Source: Micromonospora okii (lineage in GTDB: Bacteria; Actinomycetota; Actinomycetes; Mycobacteriales; Micromonosporaceae). Taken from it: 64,000 bases of DNA. Below the pieces are notes generated by a model. That model was not told the DNA's origin, ran no database searches, and saw nothing but the letters and a program-made list of their open reading frames with translations. The DNA lies in assembly GCF_020884795.1 (NCBI RefSeq), contig NZ_BBZF01000017.1:62001-126000 (forward strand), read 5' to 3'. Numbering within the stretch: position 1 is the first letter of the stretch; each line of letters starts with the position of its first letter. Below, piece by piece: positions 23,246 to 31,394 of this stretch. Made by a program: the position numbers and the translations under genes.

Positions 23246-25100
23246 CGAAGCCGCCGATGCCTGCGGCCGATAGCACCGCCGCCATCGCCACCTGGGCTTC
23301 CTCGCGGACAGCACGGGCTTCCTGCCAGTCGGCGATCGCCGTGTCCAGGTCGTGCGACTGCGTCTGTGGCCAAGGGTTGTGCCGGACGCCGCGCGGCATG
23401 AACCGGCCGGCATCGTCGAAGACCGGTGTGCGCCAGGACCGGGCCTCTCGGTCTTCTAGACCGTCACGGATGGCGCGCTGGACGTTCGTGGCGATGCCGC
23501 CCCATCGACCGGTGTCGCGGCGTCCGTGCGCGAGCTGCACCTCGTGCCCATCGTCCTCCATATCAGCGAAGGTCACGAGGGCGTCGTGGTCGTGACCGTT
23601 GCTCGTCTTGGTGAAGCCGAAGATCGACGTCTTCACGCCGCGCTTCTGTTCGAAGAAGAGCTGCTGGGGCATATCGATAATGAAGTCGAGGCGAGCATGC
23701 TCGAGAATCGCGAGAGCTGCCTTCTGGTTCGAGTTTTTCGACAGCGTATTGTTCGGCATGATGATGACTAGCCGACCGCCCTCTTCGAGGTACTCGATTG
23801 CTGACATCGTGAAGTTGATCGGGTTATCGTTCTCGTACGGCGGATTGATCACGCACTTCGTCGGTTTCAGACCCTTGACGTAATCGCGGAACTTCTCATC
23901 TCGCTTGGCCACCGTGAACGATTTGCCTCGCGTGATGAGCGAATCGCGGTAAAGCAGGTTCGACCGGCCGTCGCCGTGGAGAAACATGTTCGAGCAGGCG
24001 AGAGCGAAAAGGATCGGGTCCAGCTCCAGCCCGATCAGCTGGTGCTCGTGTATGTGCTCGATCCTCTTCCCGTCGCCGTGGGCCTTGTCGACGAGTTGCT
24101 CCATAGCGTCCATGAGGAACCCGCCGGAGCCCATACAGGTGTCGAGGACAACGTCGTCGCGCTCCAGCCGGGCCAGATCGACCATAAAAGTCTTGATGTG
24201 GTCGGGCGTCAGGATGATGTTCTTATTGTCCATCTTGCCGGCGCGCGACAGAAAGATTTTGTACGCGCGGCCAAGGATGTCCCGCTTCACCGAGCGCTTG
24301 GACGGCTGGTGCACCCTCTCGTCAATCTCGCCGATGATCTCCTTATACTCGTCGAGCGGGATGTCAACGGTCTTCACGAACGCGAAGCGGTCGCGCCAGT
24401 CGATCTGCTTCGACTCGGAGTTGATCTTTTTCTCCAGCTGACGGGTGACAGCGTCGACGATCTGATCGTTGAGATACCTGGCCCCGACCAGCCGGTCGTC
24501 CTCGGGCTTGCTGATCGACCTGTAGACGTTGCGGAACGGCTCGTCGTCGAGCGCGATCATCAGCGCCGAGAAGAACAGTGAGCGCTCGGTGTCCCGCACC
24601 CGCGAGTCCCTGTGGAACCGCTCGTTGAGCCGCCGCAGGAAGCGTCGCAGCTCGGTATCGGAGAGCGGATCGCCGATGGCTGCAGCCGCGTAGTGGTTGG
24701 TGAGCGCTTCCAGGCTTACCAGGCTCTGCATGCCTTGGAGCTCTTCAATCTCGTCGCTGTCGCCTTTGCGCAGCAGATGCGTGACGCGCAGGCTCTCGAG
24801 GCTCTGGCCGGAGACGGCGATGCCGACGATGTCGGTGTGAGGCACGGCGTTGTTGGTCATGTAGCTGCGTACGTCAGTCAGGGCGGCGGCGTGATCCGAC
24901 CGCGGCCCAGGCTCGCCGGACTTGGCCTCCACGACGATGAGCCACGAGCCCATGTCTTTGAAGAAGTCCGGGAAGCCATCGTCGGTCGACCCCTTGCGCT
25001 TGGACCGGAACCCGAACTTCTTCGGAATGTCACGCTTCTCGACGAACGTCGAGGCCCCGTAGAACTCGCGGAACAGGTTCTCCGTGGTGCTCTCTGCCAT
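23238..25100 (-). CDS. N6-adenine DNA methylase with N-terminal PD-(D/E)xK nuclease (BcgI-A-like)
   Basis: 620 residues; ATG 25100 with TAGGAG upstream. The N-terminus has a nuclease signature P44-D45...E58-A59-K60 (GFPDFF...IVVEAKSG), the PD-ExK pattern. The methylase part shows motif I (LDTCMGSGGFLMDAM, about residue 330) and catalytic motif IV CVINPPYEN (NPPY, about 418). No helicase-type HsdR gene is present. A single polypeptide with cleavage and methylation activities plus a separate S subunit is the type IIB (BcgI) architecture; an incomplete type I system is the alternative. Lower GC and less biased codons than neighbours suggest horizontal transfer. Confidence 0.88.
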   Translation of the reverse strand: MAESTTENLFREFYGASTFVEKRDIPKKFGFRSKRKGSTDDGFPDFFKDMGSWLIVVEAKSGEPGPRSDHAAALTDVRSYMTNNAVPHTDIVGIAVSGQSLESLRVTHLLRKGDSDEIEELQGMQSLVSLEALTNHYAAAAIGDPLSDTELRRFLRRLNERFHRDSRVRDTERSLFFSALMIALDDEPFRNVYRSISKPEDDRLVGARYLNDQIVDAVTRQLEKKINSESKQIDWRDRFAFVKTVDIPLDEYKEIIGEIDERVHQPSKRSVKRDILGRAYKIFLSRAGKMDNKNIILTPDHIKTFMVDLARLERDDVVLDTCMGSGGFLMDAMEQLVDKAHGDGKRIEHIHEHQLIGLELDPILFALACSNMFLHGDGRSNLLYRDSLITRGKSFTVAKRDEKFRDYVKGLKPTKCVINPPYENDNPINFTMSAIEYLEEGGRLVIIMPNNTLSKNSNQKAALAILEHARLDFIIDMPQQLFFEQKRGVKTSIFGFTKTSNGHDHDALVTFADMEDDGHEVQLAHGRRDTGRWGGIATNVQRAIRDGLEDREARSWRTPVFDDAGRFMPRGVRHNPWPQTQSHDLDTAIADWQEARAVREEAQVAMAAVLSAAGIGGFDD

Positions 25101-25610
25101 GGCCAGCTCCTACTTCTTCCCCTCACGCGTTGAAGCGGAACATAGAGCCGCTGCCCTGTCACCAGCCGCAACGGCACGCGCTCCTGCTCACACGGCGTCC
25201 GAGCTTCGCACGACTGATCACTAGTCGACAACGTTGGAGAGTGTGTTGTGCCCCCTGCACGCCCCGCAGACGGGTGCCTGACCCTCCTGGCTGATGATCA
25301 CCGAAACTTATCGCACATGGTTCGCACGGCGGCTCCCTACCCCAGGGAGGCGAACTCTTCCTGGAGTGATAGTCCTCCACGCGAACTGTCAGCAGCCGCT
25401 CACGGAGGTGATCGGAGAGGGGGAGCCGCTGCGGGTTCCTGAGCGCTCAGCCGGCCCCACGGGGAAGCTGCCCGTGCCGCATCGCTCGGCGACTACCTGC
25501 TGCCATCCCGTCTGCCGTCGACCCGCCCTCCTGGGGAGCGGGCCGCCGCCCGGCCCGCCACGTCAAGACGGCCTTGACGGCTCGTACGGACGCTGGCGGG
25601 TCGGGCGGTG
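25101..25610. other. Gene-free interval between the methylase and the integrase remnant
   Basis: About 500 bp. Open frames exist but show no recognisable protein and no codon bias. It probably contains the methylase promoter (near 25101-25260) and eroded DNA of the former mobile element. Confidence 0.35.
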
Positions 25611-25615
25611 GTCTG

Positions 25616-25860
25616 CTCGGCTGCTGCTCACCACCCGTTACGGAACCCCGGTCGAGCCGCGCAACTTCAACCGTTCCTGGGACGCGCGCTGCGCCCGCGC
25701 CGGGGTCCGGAAGATCACCGTGCACGACGCCCGGCGTACCTGCGCGACCCTGCTCGTCGACCCGGACGTGCATCCGCGCGTCATCATGCAGGTGCTCGGG
25801 CACGCCGAGGTGTCGGTGAGGATGGAGATCTACTCCCAGGCGTCCGAGAGCCTGCGCTGA
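25616..25860 (+). pseudogene. 3' remnant of a tyrosine-recombinase (phage/ICE-type integrase)
   Basis: The last ~80 codons match the C-terminal catalytic domain of tyrosine integrases: [39 protein letters not shown] contains the HxxR box, the LGH box and the nucleophile Tyr (EIY). Upstream in the same frame no integrase sequence is found, so the N-terminal arm-binding and core domains and the first catalytic Arg are missing. It ends about 70 bp from the 3' end of tRNA-Pro and points at it, the usual arrangement for elements that use a tRNA as attachment site. Confidence 0.8.
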
Positions 25861-25895
25861 CCCGCTGCTGTACCGGACTGCTGTACCAATGCACT

Positions 25896-25926
25896 GAGGG
25901 CACATCCTTCGATAGGATGTGCCCTC
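25896..25926 (-). terminator. Hairpin between tRNA-Pro and the integrase remnant
   Basis: Perfect 12-bp inverted repeat, GAGGGCACATCC at 25896-25907 and GGATGTGCCCTC at 25915-25926, with a 7-base loop, a few bases beyond the tRNA 3' end. It can serve both converging units. Confidence 0.8.
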
Positions 25927-25931
25927 TTACC

Positions 25932-26008
<77 letters not shown>

Positions 26009-26198
26009 TGGCGTGCTGACAAATAGTAGCCCACCCGGTCCGATGGTCAAACTCGGTACCCCCTCCACCGGCCGGGCGGCCCCGACGGTGCAGGTCGGCG
26101 GGGGTGGCACGTACGGGGCAGCTCCATCAGGCGCGCGGGCCACACTCCAGCCCGGCCCGGCGTCGCCCCCCAACAGGGCCGCCGGGCCGGGCCGGTGG

Positions 26199-27092
26199 TC
26201 AGCGCGGGATCAGGGTGAGGATGCTCGCCTCCGGGCGGCAGGCGAAGCGGACCGGCGCGGTCGGGTGGGTGCCCAGGCCCGCCGAGACGTGCAGCCAGGA
26301 GTCCGAGCCGGGCCAGCGGTGCAGGCCCTTGGCCATCGAGCGGGGCAGGCCGCAGTTGGTCACCAGCGCCCCGACGCCGGGCACGCAGACCTGGCCGCCG
26401 TGGGTGTGGCCGGCCAGCAGCAGGGCGAAGCCGTCCGCCGCCATCCGGTCGAGCAGGGCCGGCTCGGGGGAGTGGGCCAGCGCGATCGACAGCTCGGCCG
26501 AGGGCGAGACCGGGCCGGCGACGGAGGGGTAGTCGTCCCGCTCGATGTGCGGGTCGTCGACCCCGACCAGCTCGATCAGCCGCCCGCCCGCCTTCAGCGT
26601 CGTCCGGGCGTTGTTGAGGTCCGCCCAGCCGGCGCCGGTGAGGACGTCGCGTAGCTCCTCGTACGGCAGCTCGGCGCCCTCGGTGTACTCCCGGTCCGGC
26701 AGGAAGTAGCTGAACGGGTTCTTCAGCACCGGGCCGGTGTAGTCGTTGGAGCCGAACACGAAGGCGCCGGGGAGGTCCAGCAGGGGCTGCAGGGCGCGCA
26801 GTACGCCGGGCAACGCCGCCGGGTCGGCCATGTTGTCCCCGGTGACCACTACCAGGTCCGGGTCCAGCGCCGCCAGCGACGCCACCCACTCCTGCTTGCG
26901 GCGCTGCTCCGGCATCATGTGCAGGTCCGACAGGTGCAGGATCCGCAGCGGCTCCGTGTCGGCGGGCAGCACCGGCACGTCGAACCGGCGCAGGGTGAAC
27001 ATGTTGCGCTCGACGAGTGACGCGTAGGCAAGGGTGGCGGCTCCGAGGGCGGCGGTTCCCGCGGCGAGCCGGAATAGTGTGCGCTTTCGCAT
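26199..27092 (-). CDS. Metallophosphoesterase with N-terminal membrane segment (YkuE/YaeI-like)
   Basis: 297 residues from ATG 27092 ([32 protein letters not shown]), a signal-anchor sequence. The metallophosphatase metal sites are visible: [27 protein letters not shown] (GNHE-type, here SND), ALAHSPEP and [11 protein letters not shown]. Family members hydrolyse phosphoesters, for example UDP-diacylglucosamine or other lipids, at the membrane. The substrate here is unknown. Longer upstream frames run into the divergent GatB/YqeY promoter and were discarded. Confidence 0.9.
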   Translation of the reverse strand: MRKRTLFRLAAGTAALGAATLAYASLVERNMFTLRRFDVPVLPADTEPLRILHLSDLHMMPEQRRKQEWVASLAALDPDLVVVTGDNMADPAALPGVLRALQPLLDLPGAFVFGSNDYTGPVLKNPFSYFLPDREYTEGAELPYEELRDVLTGAGWADLNNARTTLKAGGRLIELVGVDDPHIERDDYPSVAGPVSPSAELSIALAHSPEPALLDRMAADGFALLLAGHTHGGQVCVPGVGALVTNCGLPRSMAKGLHRWPGSDSWLHVSAGLGTHPTAPVRFACRPEASILTLIPR

Positions 27093-27117
27093 GCCCTTCA
27101 GGGTAGTTTCAGCGTTC

Positions 27118-27573
27118 ATGAGCACGCTGAAGGACCGCCTCACCGCCGACATGCGCACCGCCCTGAAGGCGCGCGACGAGCTGACCACCTCCACGCTGCG
27201 GATGGCGCTGGCCGCCGTCGGCACGGCCGAGGTCGCCGGCAAGGCCAAGCGCGAGCTGACCGACGACGAGGTGCTCGCGGTGCTCACCAAGGAGGCGAAG
27301 AAGCGGCGCGAGGCCGCGACCGCCTTCGCCGACGCGGGCCGCGCCGAGCAGGCCGCGAAGGAGACGGCCGAGGGCGACGTGCTGGAGCGCTACCTGCCGA
27401 AGCAGCTCTCCGACGAGGAGCTGGCCGAGCTGGTCGCGGGGGCGCTCGCCGCCGGAGGGTTCGACGGCAAGGCGCAGATGGGCCCGGCCATGAAGGCGGC
27501 CCAGGCGGCGGTGGCGGGCCGGGCCGAGGGGGGCCGGGTGGCCGCCGAGGTGCGCCGCCAGCTCGGCCTCTGA
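27118..27573 (+). CDS. GatB/YqeY domain protein
   Basis: 151 residues from ATG 27118 (MSTLKDRLTADMRTALKARDELTTSTLRMALAAV). The whole protein is a YqeY-type domain with the features ELTDDEVLAVLTKEAKKRREAATAFADAGR and VLERYLPKQLSDEELAELV. The domain is the tRNA-binding helical module of GatB/GatE amidotransferases; free-standing versions may interact with tRNA, but their role is unsettled. Divergent from the metallophosphoesterase with only 25 bp between starts. Confidence 0.92.
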   Translation: MSTLKDRLTADMRTALKARDELTTSTLRMALAAVGTAEVAGKAKRELTDDEVLAVLTKEAKKRREAATAFADAGRAEQAAKETAEGDVLERYLPKQLSDEELAELVAGALAAGGFDGKAQMGPAMKAAQAAVAGRAEGGRVAAEVRRQLGL

Positions 27574-27656
27574 GGGGCAGCCCGCGTCACGGGGCACCCC
27601 GATAGATCGAAGCGTTGTTATATTCGGCTCCCCGATCCTCAGCGAATCGAGGGGTC

Positions 27657-29828
27657 ATGCCGGTCACGATCAACAAGCGGGCGACCTGGGCGGCGTACGT
27701 GCCCAGCGCCAAGCGGGCGCACGCCGCCGCACCTCCAGCGCCCAGTACGAACCCCAACTGGGACCCGGTCGGCGGCGTGTTCGTCCACCACCGCGGCCCG
27801 GCCAGTCCCGTGGCGACCGACTACCCGACGGAGGCCGACTGCCTGCGGGACGTCGCCGCGATCTACGGCGAGCACACCCAGGACGCCACGTTCAACGGGG
27901 ACATCGGGTACAACTTCCTCGTCTGCCGGCACGGCAACATCTACGAGGGGCGGGGGTACGAGCGCGGCGAGGCGAACTCCGGCGACGCGGGCTACATCGA
28001 CGGCCTCGGCCGCAACGCCGGCTTCTACTCGATCTGCGCCCTCATGCGGTCGAACCACACGGCCAGCGAGGCGATGCTGCGCTCGTACCGCGCGCTCATC
28101 GACCACCTGCGCAGGGAGGCGCCCCGGCGGACGGGCACCCGGATCCTGCCCCACCTCCACGGCGTCGCCACCGAGTGCCCCGGAAACCTGACAATGTACG
28201 CGCAGCCGGGCTCGACCATCGACCCGGCCGTCCCGTGGACCGGGCTCGCGGACGTCCACATCTTCGCCGCCCAGAAGTGGGTGAACACCACCTACGCGAA
28301 CGCGCCGGGATACCTCCGGTGCCCGGAGGACGGGCGGACCGGCTGGCCCACGGTGCTCTCGCTCACCCAGGGGCTCCAGCACGAACTCGGCATCTCGCCG
28401 ACGGTCCAGAACTTCGGCCCCGGCACCTTCGAGGCCGTCAAGCAGCGCAACAAGCTGCCCGTCGCCGAGACCAACGCCAACCTGATCCGCGTCTACAACG
28501 CCGCCCTGTGGTGCAAGGGCTACTGGACCTCGACCAGCCAGGGCACCTGGAGCGCCGACTCCGAGGCGGCGCTCCAGAAGCTCTACGCCGACGCCGGCCT
28601 GTCGTACTCGAACGTGACGATGCGGAACAGGATGTGGCCGTACGTCGTCAAGGCCCTGCTGCGCATGGACCAGTTCCAGCTCGTGGCGCGCGGCGACGTC
28701 ACCGTCCAGCGCATCCAGCAGCGGCTGAACGCCCGCTACGTCGCCGAGGTCGGCATCCCCGCGATGTCCCTCGTGCCCTGCGACGGCATCTACTCCCGGG
28801 ACGGCCAGCAGGGGCTGATGATGGCCGTCCAGTACGAGGTCGGCATCGACCTCAACGCGATCAACGGCTACTTCGGCGCCGGCACCCAGGCCGCACTGAA
28901 GGGGAAGGGCTCGGGCCCGCTCACCGGCGACCTGCGCTACCTGTTCCGCTCGGCGTGCTACGTCAATTCCCCCACGATGCTGCCGGGGAATCCGCAGGTG
29001 CCGCTGGCGTACCGCCCGGAGGACCTCGCCACCGACGCGCAGACCACCACGCACCTGGAGTGGCTGCGCGCGTTCCAGCGCTTCTCGCAGCTCCCCGTCA
29101 CCGCCACGAACGACTACACGACCTGGGCCCAACTGCTCGTCTCCTCCGGTGACACGAGCCGGCCCGCCACCGGCTGCGACTGCATCACCGAGATCACCGC
29201 CGCCCGGGGCGCCCAGCTCAGGGCCGCCGGCTACCTGATCGTCGGCCGGTACCTCGACGAGCACCTCCCGCCCACGGACCCGTACTTCCTCGACAAGGCC
29301 CTCAAGCCCGGCGAGCCGCAGGCCATCCTCGACGCCGGGCTGCGGTTCTTCCCGCTCTTCCAGTACAACGGCACCCAACTGGCCAACTTCACCCAGCAGA
29401 AGGGGTACGACCAGGGCAGGATCGCCCACCAGAAGGCGGTCGAGCACCGCATCCCGGCGGGCGCCTGCATCTACTTCGCGGTCGACTACGACGCCCTGGA
29501 CACCGACATCGACAGCAACATCAACCCGTACTTCCAGGGCGTCAAGGCCGGCCTCGCCGAGCTGGGGAACCGCTACACCTTCGGCGTCTACGGCTCCCGC
29601 AACGTGTGCCTCCGCGTCTCGCGGGAGGTCGGTGCCCGCTGGTCGCTGGTCTCCGGCATGTCCTGGGGCTACTCCGGCAACCTCGGCTTCCCGCTGCCGG
29701 CGAACTGGTCGTTCAACCAGATCAGGGAGTACGAGTTCCAGCCGGGCTGGGGGCTGGACCACGACGTCTGGCGCCAGGGAGCCGACCCCGGCGTGTCCGC
29801 CCTCGTCCCGGTCAGTGAGGAATTCTGA
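27657..29828 (+). CDS. N-acetylmuramoyl-L-alanine amidase (PGRP-like) fused to DUF1906 glycoside-hydrolase-like domain
   Basis: 723 residues; ATG 27657 with GAGGGG upstream. Residues about 1-180 form a PGRP/amidase_2 domain (VFVHHRGPAS, GDIGYNFLVCRHGNIYEGRGYE, HLHGVATECPGN with His/Cys zinc ligands). The middle (about 200-480) has peptidoglycan-binding-like repeats (LTQGLQHELGISP, QRIQQRLNARY). Residues about 505-715 match DUF1906 (Rv2525c-like): GCDCITEITAARGAQLRAAGYLIVGRYL, GACIYFAVDYDALDTDID and FGVYGSRNVC. No signal peptide is visible, odd for a wall-lytic enzyme. Its stop overlaps the next gene, which has a Tat signal. Role: cell-wall hydrolysis. Confidence 0.88.
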   Translation: MPVTINKRATWAAYVPSAKRAHAAAPPAPSTNPNWDPVGGVFVHHRGPASPVATDYPTEADCLRDVAAIYGEHTQDATFNGDIGYNFLVCRHGNIYEGRGYERGEANSGDAGYIDGLGRNAGFYSICALMRSNHTASEAMLRSYRALIDHLRREAPRRTGTRILPHLHGVATECPGNLTMYAQPGSTIDPAVPWTGLADVHIFAAQKWVNTTYANAPGYLRCPEDGRTGWPTVLSLTQGLQHELGISPTVQNFGPGTFEAVKQRNKLPVAETNANLIRVYNAALWCKGYWTSTSQGTWSADSEAALQKLYADAGLSYSNVTMRNRMWPYVVKALLRMDQFQLVARGDVTVQRIQQRLNARYVAEVGIPAMSLVPCDGIYSRDGQQGLMMAVQYEVGIDLNAINGYFGAGTQAALKGKGSGPLTGDLRYLFRSACYVNSPTMLPGNPQVPLAYRPEDLATDAQTTTHLEWLRAFQRFSQLPVTATNDYTTWAQLLVSSGDTSRPATGCDCITEITAARGAQLRAAGYLIVGRYLDEHLPPTDPYFLDKALKPGEPQAILDAGLRFFPLFQYNGTQLANFTQQKGYDQGRIAHQKAVEHRIPAGACIYFAVDYDALDTDIDSNINPYFQGVKAGLAELGNRYTFGVYGSRNVCLRVSREVGARWSLVSGMSWGYSGNLGFPLPANWSFNQIREYEFQPGWGLDHDVWRQGADPGVSALVPVSEEF

Positions 29829-30490
29829 TGATCACCAGACGCAGCCTCCTCGGCGCCGCCGCCGGCGCGGGTGTCCTCGCCGTGGCGCCCCCGGCCACGG
29901 CTCACGCCGCCGGCACGGGAGCGGGGACGTGGACCCGCGCCGAGTCCGCCAACGGCTGGCCGATCGACCCCGCCGCCGTCGCCACCCACCGGATCGAGGG
30001 GTCGAGGGCCTCGGTGGCCCTGCGGCGGGGCCCCGCCGCAGCGGTGCTGCTGCACGTCGCGCGCCGCTGGCACTACGAGATCGCCGCGCTCGACACCGGC
30101 GAGGGCGGCGGGGTCGCCGGCCACACCACCCGCCGCGCGGTCGCGGCGAGCTTCGAGTCCAACCATCTGTCGGGCACCGCCCTCGCCCTGCACCCGACGG
30201 CCTACCCGCTGGGTGGCAGCGAGCGGCTCTGGCCCCACCACGAGGCGATCGTGCGGGACATCCTCGTCGACTGCGACGGCACGGTCGTCTGGGGCGGCGA
30301 CCTGACCCCGGCGAAGGCGTCGCACTTCCACCTCGTCGCGCGCCCCGGCGACGCGGCCCTGGCCCGCGTCGCCGCCCGGCTGGACACCAGCCGGCAGTCC
30401 GAGTTCCGCGCCCAGACCGCCGGGCTGGTCGCCGACCCGGCGACGCCCGCGCGCCGGGCGAAGGCCCGGACGCTGCCCCGCCCGCGCTGA
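29828..30490 (+). CDS. Tat-exported hypothetical protein coupled to the amidase
   Basis: 220 residues; ATG 29828 shares the TGATG of the amidase stop. The N-terminus MITRRSLLGAAAGAGVLAVAPPATAHAAG is a twin-arginine signal peptide with a probable AHA-A cleavage. The mature part resembles a small peptidase-like/cell-wall accessory domain (ALHPTAYPLGGSERLWPHHEAIVRDILVDCDGTVVWGGDLTPAKASHFHL). The RD..DC and HFH segments could bind metal. Coupled translation with a signal-less amidase suggests co-export or a joint wall function. Confidence 0.8.
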   Translation: MITRRSLLGAAAGAGVLAVAPPATAHAAGTGAGTWTRAESANGWPIDPAAVATHRIEGSRASVALRRGPAAAVLLHVARRWHYEIAALDTGEGGGVAGHTTRRAVAASFESNHLSGTALALHPTAYPLGGSERLWPHHEAIVRDILVDCDGTVVWGGDLTPAKASHFHLVARPGDAALARVAARLDTSRQSEFRAQTAGLVADPATPARRAKARTLPRPR

Positions 30491-30533
30491 CCAGGCCACG
30501 ACCCTGGTGAGGCCGGGCCGGGCCGACCGCACG

Positions 30534-30588
30534 CCCTCCGGGCCTGCTGCCCCCTACGATGGGGCGCGGCCGTAGCAGGCCCGGAGGG
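30534..30588 (+). terminator. Hairpin after the amidase operon
   Basis: A 15-bp stem: 30534-30548 (CCCTCCGGGCCTGCT) pairs with 30574-30588, with a 25-base loop. It starts 44 bp after the Tat-protein stop and ends just before the next gene. Confidence 0.7.
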
Positions 30589-30603
30589 GCGAACGGGGTG
30601 GGT

Positions 30604-31322
30604 ATGCGGATTCTCGCGGGGCCGTCGCGCGGGGGCGGGCCGACCGGCCCCGCCCGTGCCCGGGTTCGGTGGCGACTCGTGCGGCGCCTGGCCGCTGCGG
30701 GCGTCGTCGCGGTGCTCCTCGCCAGCGCCCCCTGGCTGTGGACGACGATCGCCGCGCACGGTCACGTCCACGACGAGGCCGGCTCGCCGGTTGCGGACGT
30801 CGTCATCGTTCTCGGGACCGAGGTGGCGGCGGACCGACGCCGCCCGGCGGAGCGGCTCGCCGGCCGCCTGGAGACCGCCGCCGCGCTCGTGCGCGCCGGG
30901 CGGGCCCGGGTGATCCTCGTGTCCGGCGACGGCGGCGGCGCGTCCGGCGACGAACCGGCGGTGATGACGTCGTACCTGATCGGGCTCGGGGTGGAGGCGC
31001 GACGCGTGGTCTCGGACCCGTTCGGGCTGGACACCTACGACAGTTGCGCCCGGGCACGCCAGGTGTACGGGGTCACCCGGGCGCTGGTCGTGACCCAGTC
31101 CTACCACCTGTCGCGGGCGGTGACGCTGTGCCGACGCCTCGGCGTCGACGCCGACGGGGTGGCCGCCCGCTGCGCCGGCTGCCCGGCCGGACTGCTCGCC
31201 GAGAAGGCGGTCCGCGACTACTTCGCCAGCGGGAAGGCGGCGTGGACGCCGTACGGGAGAGGCCGCCGGCGGTCCGCTCGCCCGAAGACTCCGCCGTCCG
31301 GGACGCGCTGCGGGCCGGCTGA
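30604..31322 (+). pseudogene. SanA/YdcF-like DUF218 membrane protein, frame-disrupted near its 3' end
   Basis: From ATG 30604 the frame encodes an N-terminal membrane anchor (RRLAAAGVVAVLLASAPWLWTTIAAHG) and a full DUF218 domain (ADVVIVLGTEV, RPAERLAGRLETAAAL, RVILVSGDGGG, DPFGLDTYDSCARAR, ALVVTQSYHLSRAVTLCRRLG). At about 31243 the reading frame changes: the family-like C-terminus (VRERPPAVRSPEDSAVRDAL) with good third-position GC continues one base out of phase and ends at TGA 31320-31322. The unshifted frame instead runs on, antisense, into the PBP gene to 32343. A single missing G in TGGACG (expected TGGGACG) explains it, either a mutation or a sequencing error. SanA-type proteins affect envelope permeability. 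Confidence 0.75.
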
Positions 31323-31341
31323 GCGGACCGCCCACGACGTG

Positions 31342-31377
31342 AACGGGCGGGCACCCCCGGAAGGGTGCCCGCCCGTT
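31342..31377. terminator. Bidirectional hairpin between the SanA-like gene and the PBP gene
   Basis: AACGGGCGGGCACCC (31342-31356) and its complement (31363-31377) form a perfect 15-bp stem with a 6-base loop. It lies between two converging genes and followed on the plus strand by TCTGTCGT. Confidence 0.85.
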
Positions 31378-31394
31378 CTGTCGTACAGGGTGAA

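Noticed and set aside
23238..25100. Classical type I system with HsdR
   Set aside because: No helicase/translocase gene lies in the window and the N-terminal domain of the methylase carries its own PD-ExK motif.
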